Positions 52,301 through 62,472 of a DNA stretch of 64,000 nt are shown here, one piece after another. Position 1 is the stretch's first letter, and the number at the start of each line of letters is the position of its first letter. The DNA comes from Agelaius tricolor. Its lineage: Eukaryota; Chordata; Aves; Passeriformes; Icteridae. The stretch spans positions 25,683,001 to 25,747,000 of the forward strand of contig JALJCS010000010.1 of the NCBI GenBank assembly GCA_023055355.1, written 5' to 3'. The notes beneath the pieces were generated by a model, which saw only the letters and a program-made list of their open reading frames with translations, ran no database searches and had not been told where the DNA came from. The position numbers and the translations under genes are program-made.

Positions 52301-55300
52301 GCGTGTTTTCAGAGCCTGAAAGTGCATCAGAGCCAACACATGGAAAAGGTGGCCTGAAAAGAGATACACTTACATGCAGGGAGAAGATAACACACTTCCA
52401 TACAGTGAAACATATTTGTAATCTGTCTCAGAATAACACAAGAACATAAACCTGAAAACTAATACGGTCATCCCCTCCCCAGTAAATCCAAAACCAGTTC
52501 CTCTAGAGCTAACTGATCACAGGAACAAATGAAAAACCCCCTTTTAAGCAGTCAGAATTTGTAGTTGGTAGAGCATCACCTATTCACTGTGTTCCGCTTC
52601 CAGCAGCATGCTGCCTTTGGAAACAAGTAAGTTCCCAAACACAGGATTTCTTTTTCTCCCCTCCCTCAACACTGGATAACTTTTTAATATAAGGCAATAA
52701 TTAGCACTTCTTTATTCCAATCAAGCCTCAATTCAAGAAGCTAAGATCAGCCTCTAGCTGATCAGACTCACAGAGGAACCAACTATACTCATCTTTTTGA
52801 CAGAGGTGCTTTCTCGTTTGAAAGACAGACTCCTCCAAGTAGCAAAGAGAAGTCAGAGCCTATTTTCCAAATGCAGTGAATCCAGAAGAATTATTTTAAA
52901 AAGCAGCTCACTTAAGACTGAACAGTGACAACTACTCTTGTTCTTGGCACTTTATGGATTCAGAAACAGCAGACTGCATTAACCCTTCCATGAAGTCTGA
53001 CTAGCATAGCATTGGAGCAGAGAGTTTGGGGACAGAAAAATCCAGCAATGATAGGACAAGATAATTCAGACAATAAACTCATGCATCCTCAGCTAGGGAA
53101 TACAAGAAGCTGCCTTTCCCCCAAAAGGGACCTTCTACCAAGAATTCCACTCTCTTGAGAAAGAGGAGTTTGTAACAGGCTCTAGAGCCTTATAAAAGTG
53201 CTCAGGAGTCAACACAAGAGTCACCCTGCCTTAAACATCGGTGGATCATAACAAGAGTGTATGATTTCTCCCGGTTTGGAAACAATTCAGAGAGGACTTA
53301 AAGCAAAAAAGCTCCCACAAAGTAAAACTTGCTTAAGTTTTATAGTTTAAAATGCCATGAAAAAGAGAGGAAAGGTGGTATACAACCTAACCAGCCTTTC
53401 TTCTGTGACTGCTGGATGTAAAGTATACCATCTGGTCACAAAGGCACTCACATTCACTCCTGCTCCACAAAACCCAGGCTGATGTGACTGCCAGTGTGAA
53501 GTCACAGAAAATATTTTAACTCACTCTTCTTGACTTATCTGGTCTTCACCTGCCTTTGCCTCTGGGAGTTTGAAGGAGGAAAATGGGGCTTGTGCGCATT
53601 AGGGGGGCAGAGCTGAACACAACTGATTTCCACGGCAACAAGATACAGCCCCAGTGAAGAAGGCCTGTTAGTAGCTGTAAGGCAATGTGCTCAGCAGAAC
53701 AGATTTTCTATCAGACAGCCAGAGATAGCAGCTCGTGTTCATACACAAATGTGTAAGGAATCTGATGCTTGGCCTTGTACAACCCAACTGATTCAGCCTG
53801 TGCTACGCCAATGCAGACCATAGCAAGATAGAGACTGTGTTAGTAGGAAAAATAAACAGTGGAGAGATGCTCTGCCTTCGAAGATAAAGTAAAAGTGCTC
53901 CTAGGACATTCCTCTTTAACTGAACATTTATTGCCAAACCATAGGAAAACCCCAGCATTACTATGAAAGCAAAAGCAACTGTGCAAGGCACAGATTTGTG
54001 CGTGCTGTACCATCACCTACTGCCCATGCTTCTACCTTTGACAAGTGCACATTCATACATGAGCCAACCTCTTACAAACAACCTGCTATTTGGGACGGGA
54101 GGGAGCTGTAATTGTTCCAAATTTTCTACTGAGGGAGTCAATCATTTGGCCTTGGAAGTTCAGGCTCCTTCCTATTAAAATACAGCTACCAACATTTTCC
54201 AACGCAATGATATTCTATTAATTTGTTAGTATGCTCCGAACCCTGCTCATAACAGACTGCTAAATCTTCTAGCAGCAATCATGATGGGATTTGCCTTGCC
54301 ATGTAAGGATGCAGTCTCCAAACACGCTGATTTCAACAGGACCAGTCTCCGTTTATAAAGCAAAAAGCACACATGAGGCTTTGCGAGACCAGAGCCCCAG
54401 TGGAGAAGAGCTGAGGCCATTAGCAAACTTTTTCAAGTCAAGCAGAAAAACACCAACTGTCCCACTCACACTGTATGCTCTGCTGGAAATGCACAAAAAG
54501 CCATTTATATCAAACATAAGAAGAATATGTCACATACAGTTTATAAAAATATTGGTAACAAACTAAGAAAAAAGCCAGAAACTCTCCAAGTAGGCTTAAC
54601 GAGGCGGTGGGGAGAAGAGAGTAATTTCATGGGCTATTTTGTATAGCAAAACAGTGACAGCCTCATTCTGACGAGATTTTATTTAAGTCCTACAACTTTT
54701 CTTGCCACTGCAATAGGTAGAACTCAAAACAACTCAGAACTAAGACTCAAAGCAGGCGCTGAGCACGAGGCTTTATTTTGTATTATGTGTTAGGGCTGTA
54801 AAACGACCAAACACCTGATTTTAATAAACAAATCCTTGGTAACACACAAGTATCAGGGCTGACTGTGACAGGCTCATCCTTGCTCAGAGTCCTGCACATC
54901 AGAAGGATGACAACTGCCTCATAGCTTCAATGTTTTACATGTGGTAAGCTTAAAGCACGAGTCCCAAGGCTGCCTGCTTCACTTGAAGAGTGGCGCCTTG
55001 TACTGCTGTTGTTTATACAGATATGGTAATTAAAAATTGCACTGTAATGCATTTGATAATAGTCTTATTGTTCCCATGAACTGAACTGCTTCAGTTAAAC
55101 ATGATATCACAGCTAAATAACAACCTGCATTTATACTTTTTTTGGGTACTTTTTAATCCTGCCTGTACAGGAACTCTGGGCTTTTTCACCGTAGAGATTT
55201 CCAGCACATTTCAGAGAAAAACACTTTTCTGCTAAACCAAAAGCCTACCCCACATTCCCATGGAGCACACTCTCCTAGGATGCCAAAGCTCTGTGCTAAC

Positions 55301-55733
55301 ACTGAACCCAGAGTGACACACAAGGATAAGCTCTACCTTACAAAAACAGCCAGACTTTGCACACCTTTCTCAGTAAAACAGCAGCATGCTTGGATACTGT
55401 TCCACAGGTGTGCTTAGCACAGGGCTGTTTACATTGAATTCAACTGAAGGGCACCAGCTGACAGTGCTGGAGCAGCCGTCATGGGAACCCAGTAAGACAC
55501 ACTTCTTGTATGTTTAGAGCCTTAACGTGGAGCAGAAATGGAACACCACAGCAATGAAAAAAAGCAAGATTACAGGCTAGCACTGCACACCATCCCACCC
55601 AGCAGCAGGTAACCTAGGAGTTCAGCTGAAAGTCCTGCCAACCTTCCAGCATCAGCCAGGCCTGTGGAAGTCAAGACTACCTCACTTCCCTCGCCCTTCA
55701 ATGCTGAGCACACATCCAAATCACTCAGGGCTT

Positions 55734-55742
55734 GCCTACCTG
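55734..55742 (-). other. ADCY5: Splice donor at the end of ADCY5 exon 1
   Basis: On the gene strand the exon ends CAG and the intron begins GTAGGC, with the intron's first base at 55,739. This is a good donor: CAG at the exon end, A at +3, G at +5. It cuts after the codons for FLLKQ, the expected phase-0 exon end in ADCY5. Read-through would add only V-G-K-P before a TGA at 55,725-55,727, so intron retention would give a protein ending after the fifth membrane helix. Confidence 0.9.
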
Positions 55743-56741
55743 CTTCAGGAGGAACTTATCCTCCGCGTTGATCTTGAGGGAGACGGCCAGGTGGATGGCG
55801 GAGAGCACCACCCCGCTGATGACCGCGGCTCTCATCCGCACCGGCAGCAGCGTGTAGATGCTGTAGATGAAGAAGACGGTCCACCAGATGCCCTCTGAGG
55901 CGCTCCTGGGCCACACCAGCAGAACCCCTACCACTTGCACTGCCAGGATCACCAGGATGACAGAGTAGCACGCCAACCACATGTGGTCCTGGTGGAAGTT
56001 GTTGCGGTTGCACACCATGCACAGCACCACCATCAGCACGATGGCCAGGGAGAGCACCACGACATAGGATACCTCATAGCGGCCGTGTGCGGCATGGAAG
56101 ATCAGCATGACCACACAGACCAGCACCAGCACGGCCATAAGCATGGTGAGGCTGCTCTGGTTTAGCCGAAAGAAGTAGCGCTGATAGAGACGTTCCAGTT
56201 TCTCAGACTGGAACTTCTTGGACCTGAAGATTTGCAGCAGGCTACTACAACAACTGCCCATGGAGAAGGCCGCCTCGGAGTCCCCCTCGTCCCCGTCCTC
56301 TTCCTCCAGCTCCTCAATCTTGGCCTTGATGCGTTTCTCGTCCAGCCCCAACTCCACAGAGCGGGGCCGTACCTCCCCCTGCTCCCCCAGCTGCCGGGGG
56401 CTGGCATTGTTGGGGGCAGCGGGGGAATCACTGCCGGGCGGGTGGCGGGACCGGTGACGTCGGCTGTCGTCACCGTGCTCCTGCCAGGCGGATTTGGACC
56501 TAAAGCTCATCATCCTGCAGCCGCTCTCCCCGCGGTTCCGCGGCTCGTAGTCTTCCTCGCTCCTCCACCTGCTCGACATGCGGGAGGCCTTCTTGCCCGA
56601 GGACCTGTTGGGAGGCGGCGGGTAGGAGTAGCCATTGGCCCGGGCCTCCGCCTCGCCCCAGGCTGAGCGGTGCTGCTCGGTGCCTGCCCAGGGCGCGGGA
56701 CCGCCGAAGCCCGGGGGGCTGACGCTGTTGGACCGGGACAT
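55740..56741 (-). CDS. ADCY5: Adenylyl cyclase type 5, first coding exon (partial gene)
   Basis: ADCY5 is a membrane enzyme that makes cAMP from ATP. It is stimulated by Gs-alpha and inhibited by Gi-alpha and calcium, and is best known from striatum and heart. This exon encodes 334 residues in phase 0. Residues 1-195 are the cytoplasmic N-terminus, starting [11 protein letters not shown], with two related motifs RSAWGE (25-30) and KSAWQE (83-88) and an acidic stretch (143-155). The block FRSKKF...[17 protein letters not shown] (172-197) is typical of ADCY5/6. Hydrophobic helices lie near 198-217, 224-244, 255-276, 285-299 and 303-321. The sixth helix and both catalytic domains must be in later exons outside the window. 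The ADCY5-like start and the SAW motifs favour ADCY5 over ADCY6. The ATG at 56,741 is the first in-frame AUG; the open frame continues upstream to 57,047 but contains no AUG. The context is moderate (G at -3, T at +4). The exon is somewhat shorter than I recall for mammals, mostly in the low-complexity N-terminus. Confidence 0.96.
56452..56475. promoter_or_regulatory. Inverted repeat of CRE half-sites inside ADCY5 exon 1
   Basis: CGGTGACG at 56,452-56,459 is matched by its exact reverse complement CGTCACCG at 56,468-56,475, with an 8-bp spacer. Each arm contains a TGACG/CGTCA half-site of the cAMP response element, and the left one reads TGACGTCG, one base from the full palindromic CRE. The element lies within the CpG island about 270 bp downstream of the start codon and also encodes part of the N-terminal His/Arg/Asp region. 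Regulatory use is inference. Confidence 0.45.
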
Positions 56742-56828
56742 GCCCTGAGGAGCGGGGCCGCGGGCGAGGGAATGAACGCCGGGCAGGCGCACGGGACGAG
56801 CCGCCGGGAGAAAACCCCAAAAGGCAGC

Positions 56829-56887
56829 GGGGAAGGAGAAAAAAAATGAGGGGGAAAAAAGAAAAAAAAAATGAGAAAGAAAAAAGG
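56829..56887 (-). repeat. Pyrimidine-rich tract in the ADCY5 leader
   Basis: The plus strand is purine for 59 bases except for two T residues, each inside an ATGAG; the mRNA strand is therefore C/U-rich with long U runs. The tract starts 88 nt upstream of the start codon in otherwise very GC-rich DNA. Such tracts can bind PTB-type proteins or act as a splice-acceptor tract, but nothing here proves either role. Confidence 0.75.
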
Positions 56888-56962
56888 CAAAACCCGCAAA
56901 CGCCCCCAAAGTCTCCGGAACGGCCGGGCGTCCCCAGAGCCGGGATGTCCCCGGCGGGACGC

Positions 56963-56977
56963 TCAGGGCAGTGCCAT
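56963..56977 (-). other. Four-codon upstream ORF (M-A-L-P-stop)
   Basis: The gene strand reads ATGGCACTGCCCTGA, 222 nt or so upstream of the ADCY5 stretch's start codon. The context is strong: G at -3 and G at +4. If the leader includes this site, most scanning ribosomes would start here and have to reinitiate to reach the main AUG, so it would be expected to lower ADCY5 translation. Whether it is transcribed depends on the unmapped start site. Confidence 0.5.
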
Positions 56978-57043
56978 CGCCGGCCCCGGCACTTCGACAC
57001 CGCCGAGCGCGCTCGGCACCGCGGGGACCGGGACGCCCCCGGC

Positions 57044-57112
57044 TCACGGCCGCTCGCCCTCAGCCGCGCCGCGGCGGCCGCAGGGGCTCGGGGCGCCTCG
57101 GGGGAGCCGCAT
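57044..57112 (-). other. 22-codon upstream ORF
   Basis: An ATG at 57,110-57,112 opens a 22-residue frame beginning MRLPRGAPSP and ending at a TGA at 57,044-57,046. It is in a different frame from the main ORF, with G at -3 and C at +4. It is relevant only if transcription starts upstream of 57,112. Confidence 0.35.
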
Positions 57113-57690
57113 CGCAGCGCGCCCGCACCGCTCCCGCCCGGCCCCCGCCGCTCGGGGCCGGGCGCAGGGCGGGCGCTTCGCGGCGGGCCGGTCGGCGGGG
57201 AGCGGGCGGAGGCTCAGGCTCGCAGGGATGCGGCAGCCGGCGGCGGCGGGAGCATCCCCTGCCCGAGGGGCGCGGCGGGGGGGCTGCCCGGGGCGGACCG
57301 GGCTGCGGCGGCGCTCCCGGCTCGCCTCGCCTCCCAGCGGCGGAGCCCCGGCGGTAAGGCACGGCCGGCGGCAGCCGCGCCGCTCATGCACCCGACCGCC
57401 GCTCCCGCTACGCCGCGGTGCCTTCGGGCGGCCGCAGCGCCTCTCCCACGGGCACCGGGGAAGAGAAACCGGCAAATCTGAAAAATCGGAAGGGTAAAGG
57501 GAAAGAAAAAAATTCAAAAAAACCCGAGCAGGAGCAGGGGCGGGGGCTCGGCGCTGCCTCCCCCGCGCTGCCGGTGCCGGAGCGGGGCTGTGGCGGTGGC
57601 GGCAGCGGCCCCGCGCGCGGCTCTCCCGGGGACGGCGGCGCCGCGTCCCGGCCGCGCTTTGTGCTCCCCATTCAGCCGCGCGCCGGCCGC

Positions 57691-57790
57691 ACCGCCCCCG
57701 CCCGCCCCCATTGGCCCGGCCCCGCCGCCGCGCGCCGCCATTGGCCCGGCCCCGCCGCCGCCCCGCCAATGCGCGCGCCCGGGGCGGGGC
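57691..57790 (-). promoter_or_regulatory. ADCY5: TATA-less core promoter with three NF-Y boxes and GC boxes
   Basis: Plus-strand ATTGG at 57,710-57,714 and 57,740-57,744 read CCAAT on the gene strand. A third box, CCAAT, lies at 57,766-57,770 in the opposite orientation. GC boxes flank them: a C-rich run at 57,691-57,709 and GGGGCGGGGC at about 57,781-57,790. NF-Y plus Sp1 sites are a standard arrangement in CpG-island promoters. The first two boxes sit in an exact 23-bp repeat. The cluster is about 1 kb upstream of the start codon, so it is inferred to drive ADCY5. It could also fire in the other direction. Confidence 0.65.
57708..57760. repeat. 30-bp-period promoter duplication carrying a CCAAT box
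   Basis: The 23 bases at 57,708-57,730 (starting CCATTGGCCCGGCCCC) recur exactly at 57,738-57,760. Each copy holds one NF-Y box followed by a GC box. The 30-bp step is close to three helical turns, which would put both boxes on the same face of the DNA. Confidence 0.85.
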
Positions 57791-59576
57791 GCCTTAACCC
57801 CTTCGGCGCCGCCCGGCAGCGCCGGGCCCGCCCCCGGCAGCGCCGCACGGGGCGAGCGGGGCCGCTCCGGGCGCTGCATCCCGGCTCCTCTGTCCGCAAG
57901 CTGCTGGTGCTTCAAGCACCGGGGGCCGAACTGGCGAACAGAGGAAAATCAAGCCCCAGAAAGCCCTCCCACAACAGCAGCACCTGTTACTGGACCCACC
58001 TTAACGCAGAAATTAAGGGTAAAATACACGCACGGGTCAGTTTACCTTGTTTTTTCAACCACTTAAGCTACAGCCCTCAGCTTCACCCGACAGCGCTGTG
58101 ACACCGTTTTATGGCATGTTCCCTAACCTGGGAGTGAGGCATGACCACACCGGAACAGTTCCCAGCAAGTTTCCATCTCCAGACTCTTCCACAATGTTCT
58201 TTCAGGTGAACCACTCTTTCTGCAGATGCAAGTGAGCCAATTAATGATTTACAGTGTTTTGAAGGTAAGCATCATATGTGCTAAGAATAATATTATTGCT
58301 TGATGTTCTGCATCATGTTTTATTGAAAACAAACTGTCAAATCCGATACCTGCTTGGCTTAAGTTGCTGAAACTGGTAATTGTCTAGATGTTTGATCAAA
58401 CATTGGAAATCCCTGCTCACTAGTCTTTAGCAGTAGGAGTGCTGAAGCTGTGGTTATCAAGGGACAGAGATAAGCAACGTTTGTAGAGAGGAAATACTGC
58501 TGGACACAGTTGGGCAAAAAAAGCCAAACTGGATAACCTTCCAAACAGAAGCCCTTCACATGTCCTTTACACGTGCAAGTAACTCCACACACTACAGCAG
58601 TTTAGGCCTTTGTGCATTTCAGTGGTTTGTAAAACCATATGCTGAATTTTCAGCAGCTTCTTCCGCAGAGCATCTTTTATTTACCAGGAATTCGCAGTTA
58701 AAGATTTTCCCTTAAACAATACAACTATTACAGTGGGGCTCACTTCCAGGGCACTTTCCTGACAGATGCTCCATACTGCAGCTGATCACAACTGGACTTA
58801 CAGTTTGCTTCCCATGAGGGGACATTTTTATATATAAATACCACTGCCCTTCAGATGGAATTTATCATTTCTTGTGATATTATACAACACTGTCACTATC
58901 CGTACACTACTTTTGTTCTGCTTGAGTAGAACAACACTCAAGAATTATTGTGTAGTTGGTCACTCTGGCTGAACAGTGCCTGAACCCAAGGGATAAAGAC
59001 AGTGAAACAATTCTTCAGTGAGCTGTAAACTGGGACCTGTCTTTTTGTTTTGTACACAAAGTCCCATTTTGGAGTTCTTCTGTCAAAGCCAGCAGTAAAA
59101 GATCTCACTTTTTCACACTAAAACCAGGTAAAAGGAGAAAAGTGATCCATAAAATTGGTGACCCTAAAATTAATTCTGCTTCACAGAAAGTTACTATGAA
59201 GGCATGTGTAAGAACCAAGCACATTCAACATCCACATCTTGTTACATTTCATTCAAGATATCAACAAAGCATTGCTCAGATAAAAGACCAAGTCATTTTA
59301 AGGTTTTTATGTTTCACCACTGGGACTAAATGAAGTCTTAGTTATCTTTTGCATCATGGAAGCCTCTGGAAGGCTGAATCCTAGGCAGGACTCCAGTCAC
59401 AGTAAGCTACAGACCCTTCTCCAGGAAGTTTATGTAAAGAGGTACCAGGGAAATGGTAGTTTCAATTCTAGAGTACCCTTCATGTTTCTTTTCACTATGC
59501 CATTTTGTATGACATACAGTTTTGCTTTTCTGTAATGTCATAAGAACTGATGCCTAATCAATTTTAGGGTGTTTTT

Positions 59577-59590
59577 AAAAAAAAAAAAAA
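59577..59590. repeat. A14 homopolymer
   Basis: Fourteen consecutive A in the upstream flank, with no retrocopy recognised beside it. Confidence 0.9.
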
Positions 59591-61746
59591 TTCAGCCAGA
59601 GGGGAAAAAAGTTTTGTCCTTGCTACAGGGGAAAACAAGTCTTCAACCAAAAGTTTGTAACTTTAGAAGCAGGTAGAAAAGTACGAGGTGTTGAGTTTAA
59701 AGAGGGGTAAAGAAGCATTTGGAAGAGATTGTGCAGAAAATCTGTAGCTTGTGAGAAGAACAAGGATGTTAAGAAGGTAAAAAGTGTCTCAGGAGCAAGA
59801 GTAGCACCAACTTAATGGGTCCCTCACACAATGAGGACATACAGGGCTGTGGCAAAGATGATGTATGATTCCACATGGATAGTAAAAACCTTTAATGCCC
59901 ACTTCTAGCTGATGATGGTACTGGATGACATAGAACAGGAGCAGAACAAAAGCAACAAGGAGGATATTTTAATATTAAGGATACAGACCATAATACAGAC
60001 AGCTTATCTACAGCTTTCCTTCTAACACGCAGTTTCCTCAAGCCCTGCCTCTCGTTTCTAATTCAGGAACCTCATGACAAATGGCAGTAAGACACAATGT
60101 TTGTCTCACCCTAAAAATTATGCATGAAAGCAAAACACTGCATATTCTGGGTGGCTGTGAAGTCATTTAAAAACGCCTAGCACTTACTACAAGAACATTC
60201 AGGCAATCATAGTTTGTTAATGAATTATACATAGAGAGGAGGTTTTTTTCTTTCACAACTAAGCCCAGCCATTTTCTGAAGGATGAGTGTAAAACTGAGG
60301 AGCTTCTGTATCTCAGTCCCAATATGGCTATGTACAAATTATGACCTTAATCAATACAAGTGTGCTTTGCATAGAAGTCCATATAAAATGAGAATATTTA
60401 CTTACTTTGTTCAGAGATCAACAAATACAAATATCACAATACTGTGCAGAAAAACAGAGAAACTTCCTCTTCCTTATCCTGAAAGGCTAATGTTGCACCT
60501 TCCAGTCTAGCCTAGCCTTCATAAACTTTACCTGCCCCATCATTAAAGCTTTTTTTTTTCTTTTTTTAATTCTTTGTGGGTGGGGTATTTGGGCAAAAAT
60601 CAATTCAGTACCTTTGATAATATCTTAATAAAATTATGGATTAAAATTGAACCATGCCTCTTTTTCCAAAAACTATTTATCTGGTTAAAATAATACCTAA
60701 ATGGAAGTAAACACATGGAAGACTTAGGGAACGCTTGCAAATTTCACCTCCTCAAGAACCTTCAGGAAGCCATGAGGGAGTCAACAGAGATCTACTGTGG
60801 CAGATCTAAACTTCTTCAATATACAAGTTCACATAAATTCTGGTTTTACATGTAGTCTCATAATTTGTATAAAAACATTTTTACTTTATTATTATTACAA
60901 CAGGTGCAACAGACAAACATTAGCATTCTTTCTTTCCATTATTTACTTTACATGGGGAATACCAACTAGATAGTGACCTCAGACCATCTGTGTCACATTT
61001 CACTCTTCATGGTCTTCATGCACTCCAAGATTCATGGAAGCATTAAATCCAGAACGTTGGAATATCCAAAGCAGCCCTCTGAAACCAAGAGATAATCACA
61101 CAGTCCAGCTTGGAGCCATGAAATACTCAAACTGAACAAGCTGCTGTTACAAATTCTCTTGCTCCACACCACCCATCTCCCAGTAATCTGATGATTCAAA
61201 ATGAATAGAACCAGAAGTGAGAAAATAGTGAAAAAACAAAACCACAGTGACTTAAAAAATAAACATAAAGCCCAACCCAAAACAATCTGACTCATTACTG
61301 ACTTTTGGGGTTTTTTAGGGATACACAAGGAGCCTAGCAAGAGAAGGTGCTTATTGAATCACATTTATCAGTGTTTTCACAGCAGCACCCATATTTTACC
61401 CCAAATGTAGAAATAAAATTTCCTGCATGGCCATGCTGTTTAGTCCAAGCAAACCTGGGGTGCAGATCTCCATGTGCACATTTGCAACACAAGAGGATTG
61501 CATCATGAAATTCACCATAATGCATGTAATTCATGTGGTCATTCCAGGGATTTCACATAATCCTGACATTAGGAAAAAAACAGCCAAGGACTCCAGTTTT
61601 TGACACAGAATGTGAACATAGCAGCTCATTTGTTAACTGTAGCAGCTTTACCTCATCACCTTTGGATAGCAGCAAAGCAATGAACAGGACTGAAGTGTCT
61701 GTGTTGAGTGGATCCCTGGAGGCTGCATGAAGCTCAGAGCACAACA

Positions 61747-61788
61747 GTAGGAGTTTTATATCTTTCTGTAGGAGTTTTACATCTTTCT
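61747..61788. repeat. 21-bp tandem duplication
   Basis: Two adjacent 21-bp units start GTAGGAGTTTTA and end ATCTTTCT, and differ by a single T/C. It lies in the upstream flank and appears recent. Confidence 0.9.
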
Positions 61789-62423
61789 GCCAGCACTTTA
61801 TTCCTTCAAAATCCCAAATGCTTAGGCCTCATCTGTAATTCTGCATCAGCAGGAACCTGGAGCCCAGCAGCCCAAGAATGCTTACATCCATCACTTGTCT
61901 GAACACACCTGTAAGCCTAGAGCAGGTTTCCATACATTGTCTGACTTGACAATATCTCTTGAAGAATAACTCAGAATTTTCAGACTGCAGGGTTTGCTTC
62001 TGCTAAAGTGCTGTAACAGTATCAACTGCCTTATTTAGTAACTAGTTATTAAGTAACACTATCCAGTCTAACTACCAAAACTAACCAGCAATGTCTGGCT
62101 TTCAATTTCACATCCATTTTCTTGCTGATGCAAGACAGTTTTTTCCACTGTTCCAGTTTGCTAACAAAGTGCTTTTTTTTACTTAATTTAAATTGCACCA
62201 AAAAGCTGGGTAAGGAAACTCATTTGATACTATCAAACCAGCAACTTTCCCAGCAGAGGTTTATACACAGGAATGGAGGACTGAAACAAAGCACCTAACT
62301 CAGTGCATCCAGTTCCTTACAGTCTTGTAATAAACACCTGGAGGAAAATAAAACAAACTTCATGTCATCAGCACACTAGACTAAACATTGCAGCATTTCC
62401 ATTAAGGGCTGCTGTTCTGTCTT

Positions 62424-62472
62424 AATAAACAAACAAAAAATCCCTCCCAAAACCAAACACCACCACCCTCGC
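62424..62472. repeat. A/C-rich low-complexity tract
   Basis: AAACAAAC passes into CCAAAACCAAACACCACCACC. Same AAAC/CCAAA flavour as the intronic tracts. Confidence 0.8.

Larger units (their letters stand above)
43119..55724. other. Intron stretch next to exon 1, no exons recognised
   Basis: It contains the 13-T and A-rich runs and a POU octamer ATTTGCAT (44,930-44,937) beside AATTAAATTAA. CpG density rises a little around 54.6-54.8 kb. No alternative first exon with a convincing AUG and donor was identified, though one could be missed by eye. Confidence 0.55.
1..55739 (-). other. ADCY5: ADCY5 intron 1 (5' part; continues past position 1)
   Basis: Everything below the exon 1 donor is AT-rich, CpG-poor and broken by stops in all frames. 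Conserved ADCY5 exon 2 features, such as a Cys-Thr-Asn-Ile-Val-like stretch or the start of the C1 domain, were not found on the minus strand. The intron therefore exceeds 55.7 kb, in keeping with the long first intron of mammalian ADCY5. Short reading frames of up to about 155 codons occur on both strands without family resemblance, codon structure or splice context and are not treated as genes. Confidence 0.85.
56742..57650 (-). other. ADCY5: Putative ADCY5 5' untranslated region (start site not fixed)
   Basis: This GC-rich stretch lies between the start codon and the CCAAT/GC-box cluster. No TATA box is seen, so the transcription start is inferred to lie a short way downstream of that cluster, giving a leader of several hundred nucleotides. 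It contains two pyrimidine-rich tracts on the gene strand (56,829-56,887 and about 57,481-57,526) and several short upstream reading frames. The sequence CTCCTCAG|GGC just before the ATG resembles a splice acceptor, so a leader exon farther upstream cannot be excluded. The upstream limit given is a guess. Confidence 0.45.
56230..57900. promoter_or_regulatory. ADCY5: CpG island over ADCY5 exon 1 and promoter
   Basis: CpG dinucleotides are dense and GC content is very high here, with abrupt edges against CpG-poor, AT-rich DNA on both sides. Such islands mark unmethylated promoters in vertebrates. It covers the 5' half of the coding exon, the leader and the CCAAT/GC-box cluster. Long open frames occur on both strands inside it; these follow from the scarcity of stop codons in GC-rich DNA and are not evidence of genes. 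Confidence 0.9.

Noticed and set aside
56846..58101. Several open frames of 100-240 codons on both strands across the CpG island
   Set aside because: They overlap in many frames, consist of Ala/Gly/Pro/Arg-rich composition expected from GC-rich DNA, often begin at GTG or TTG, and match no family.
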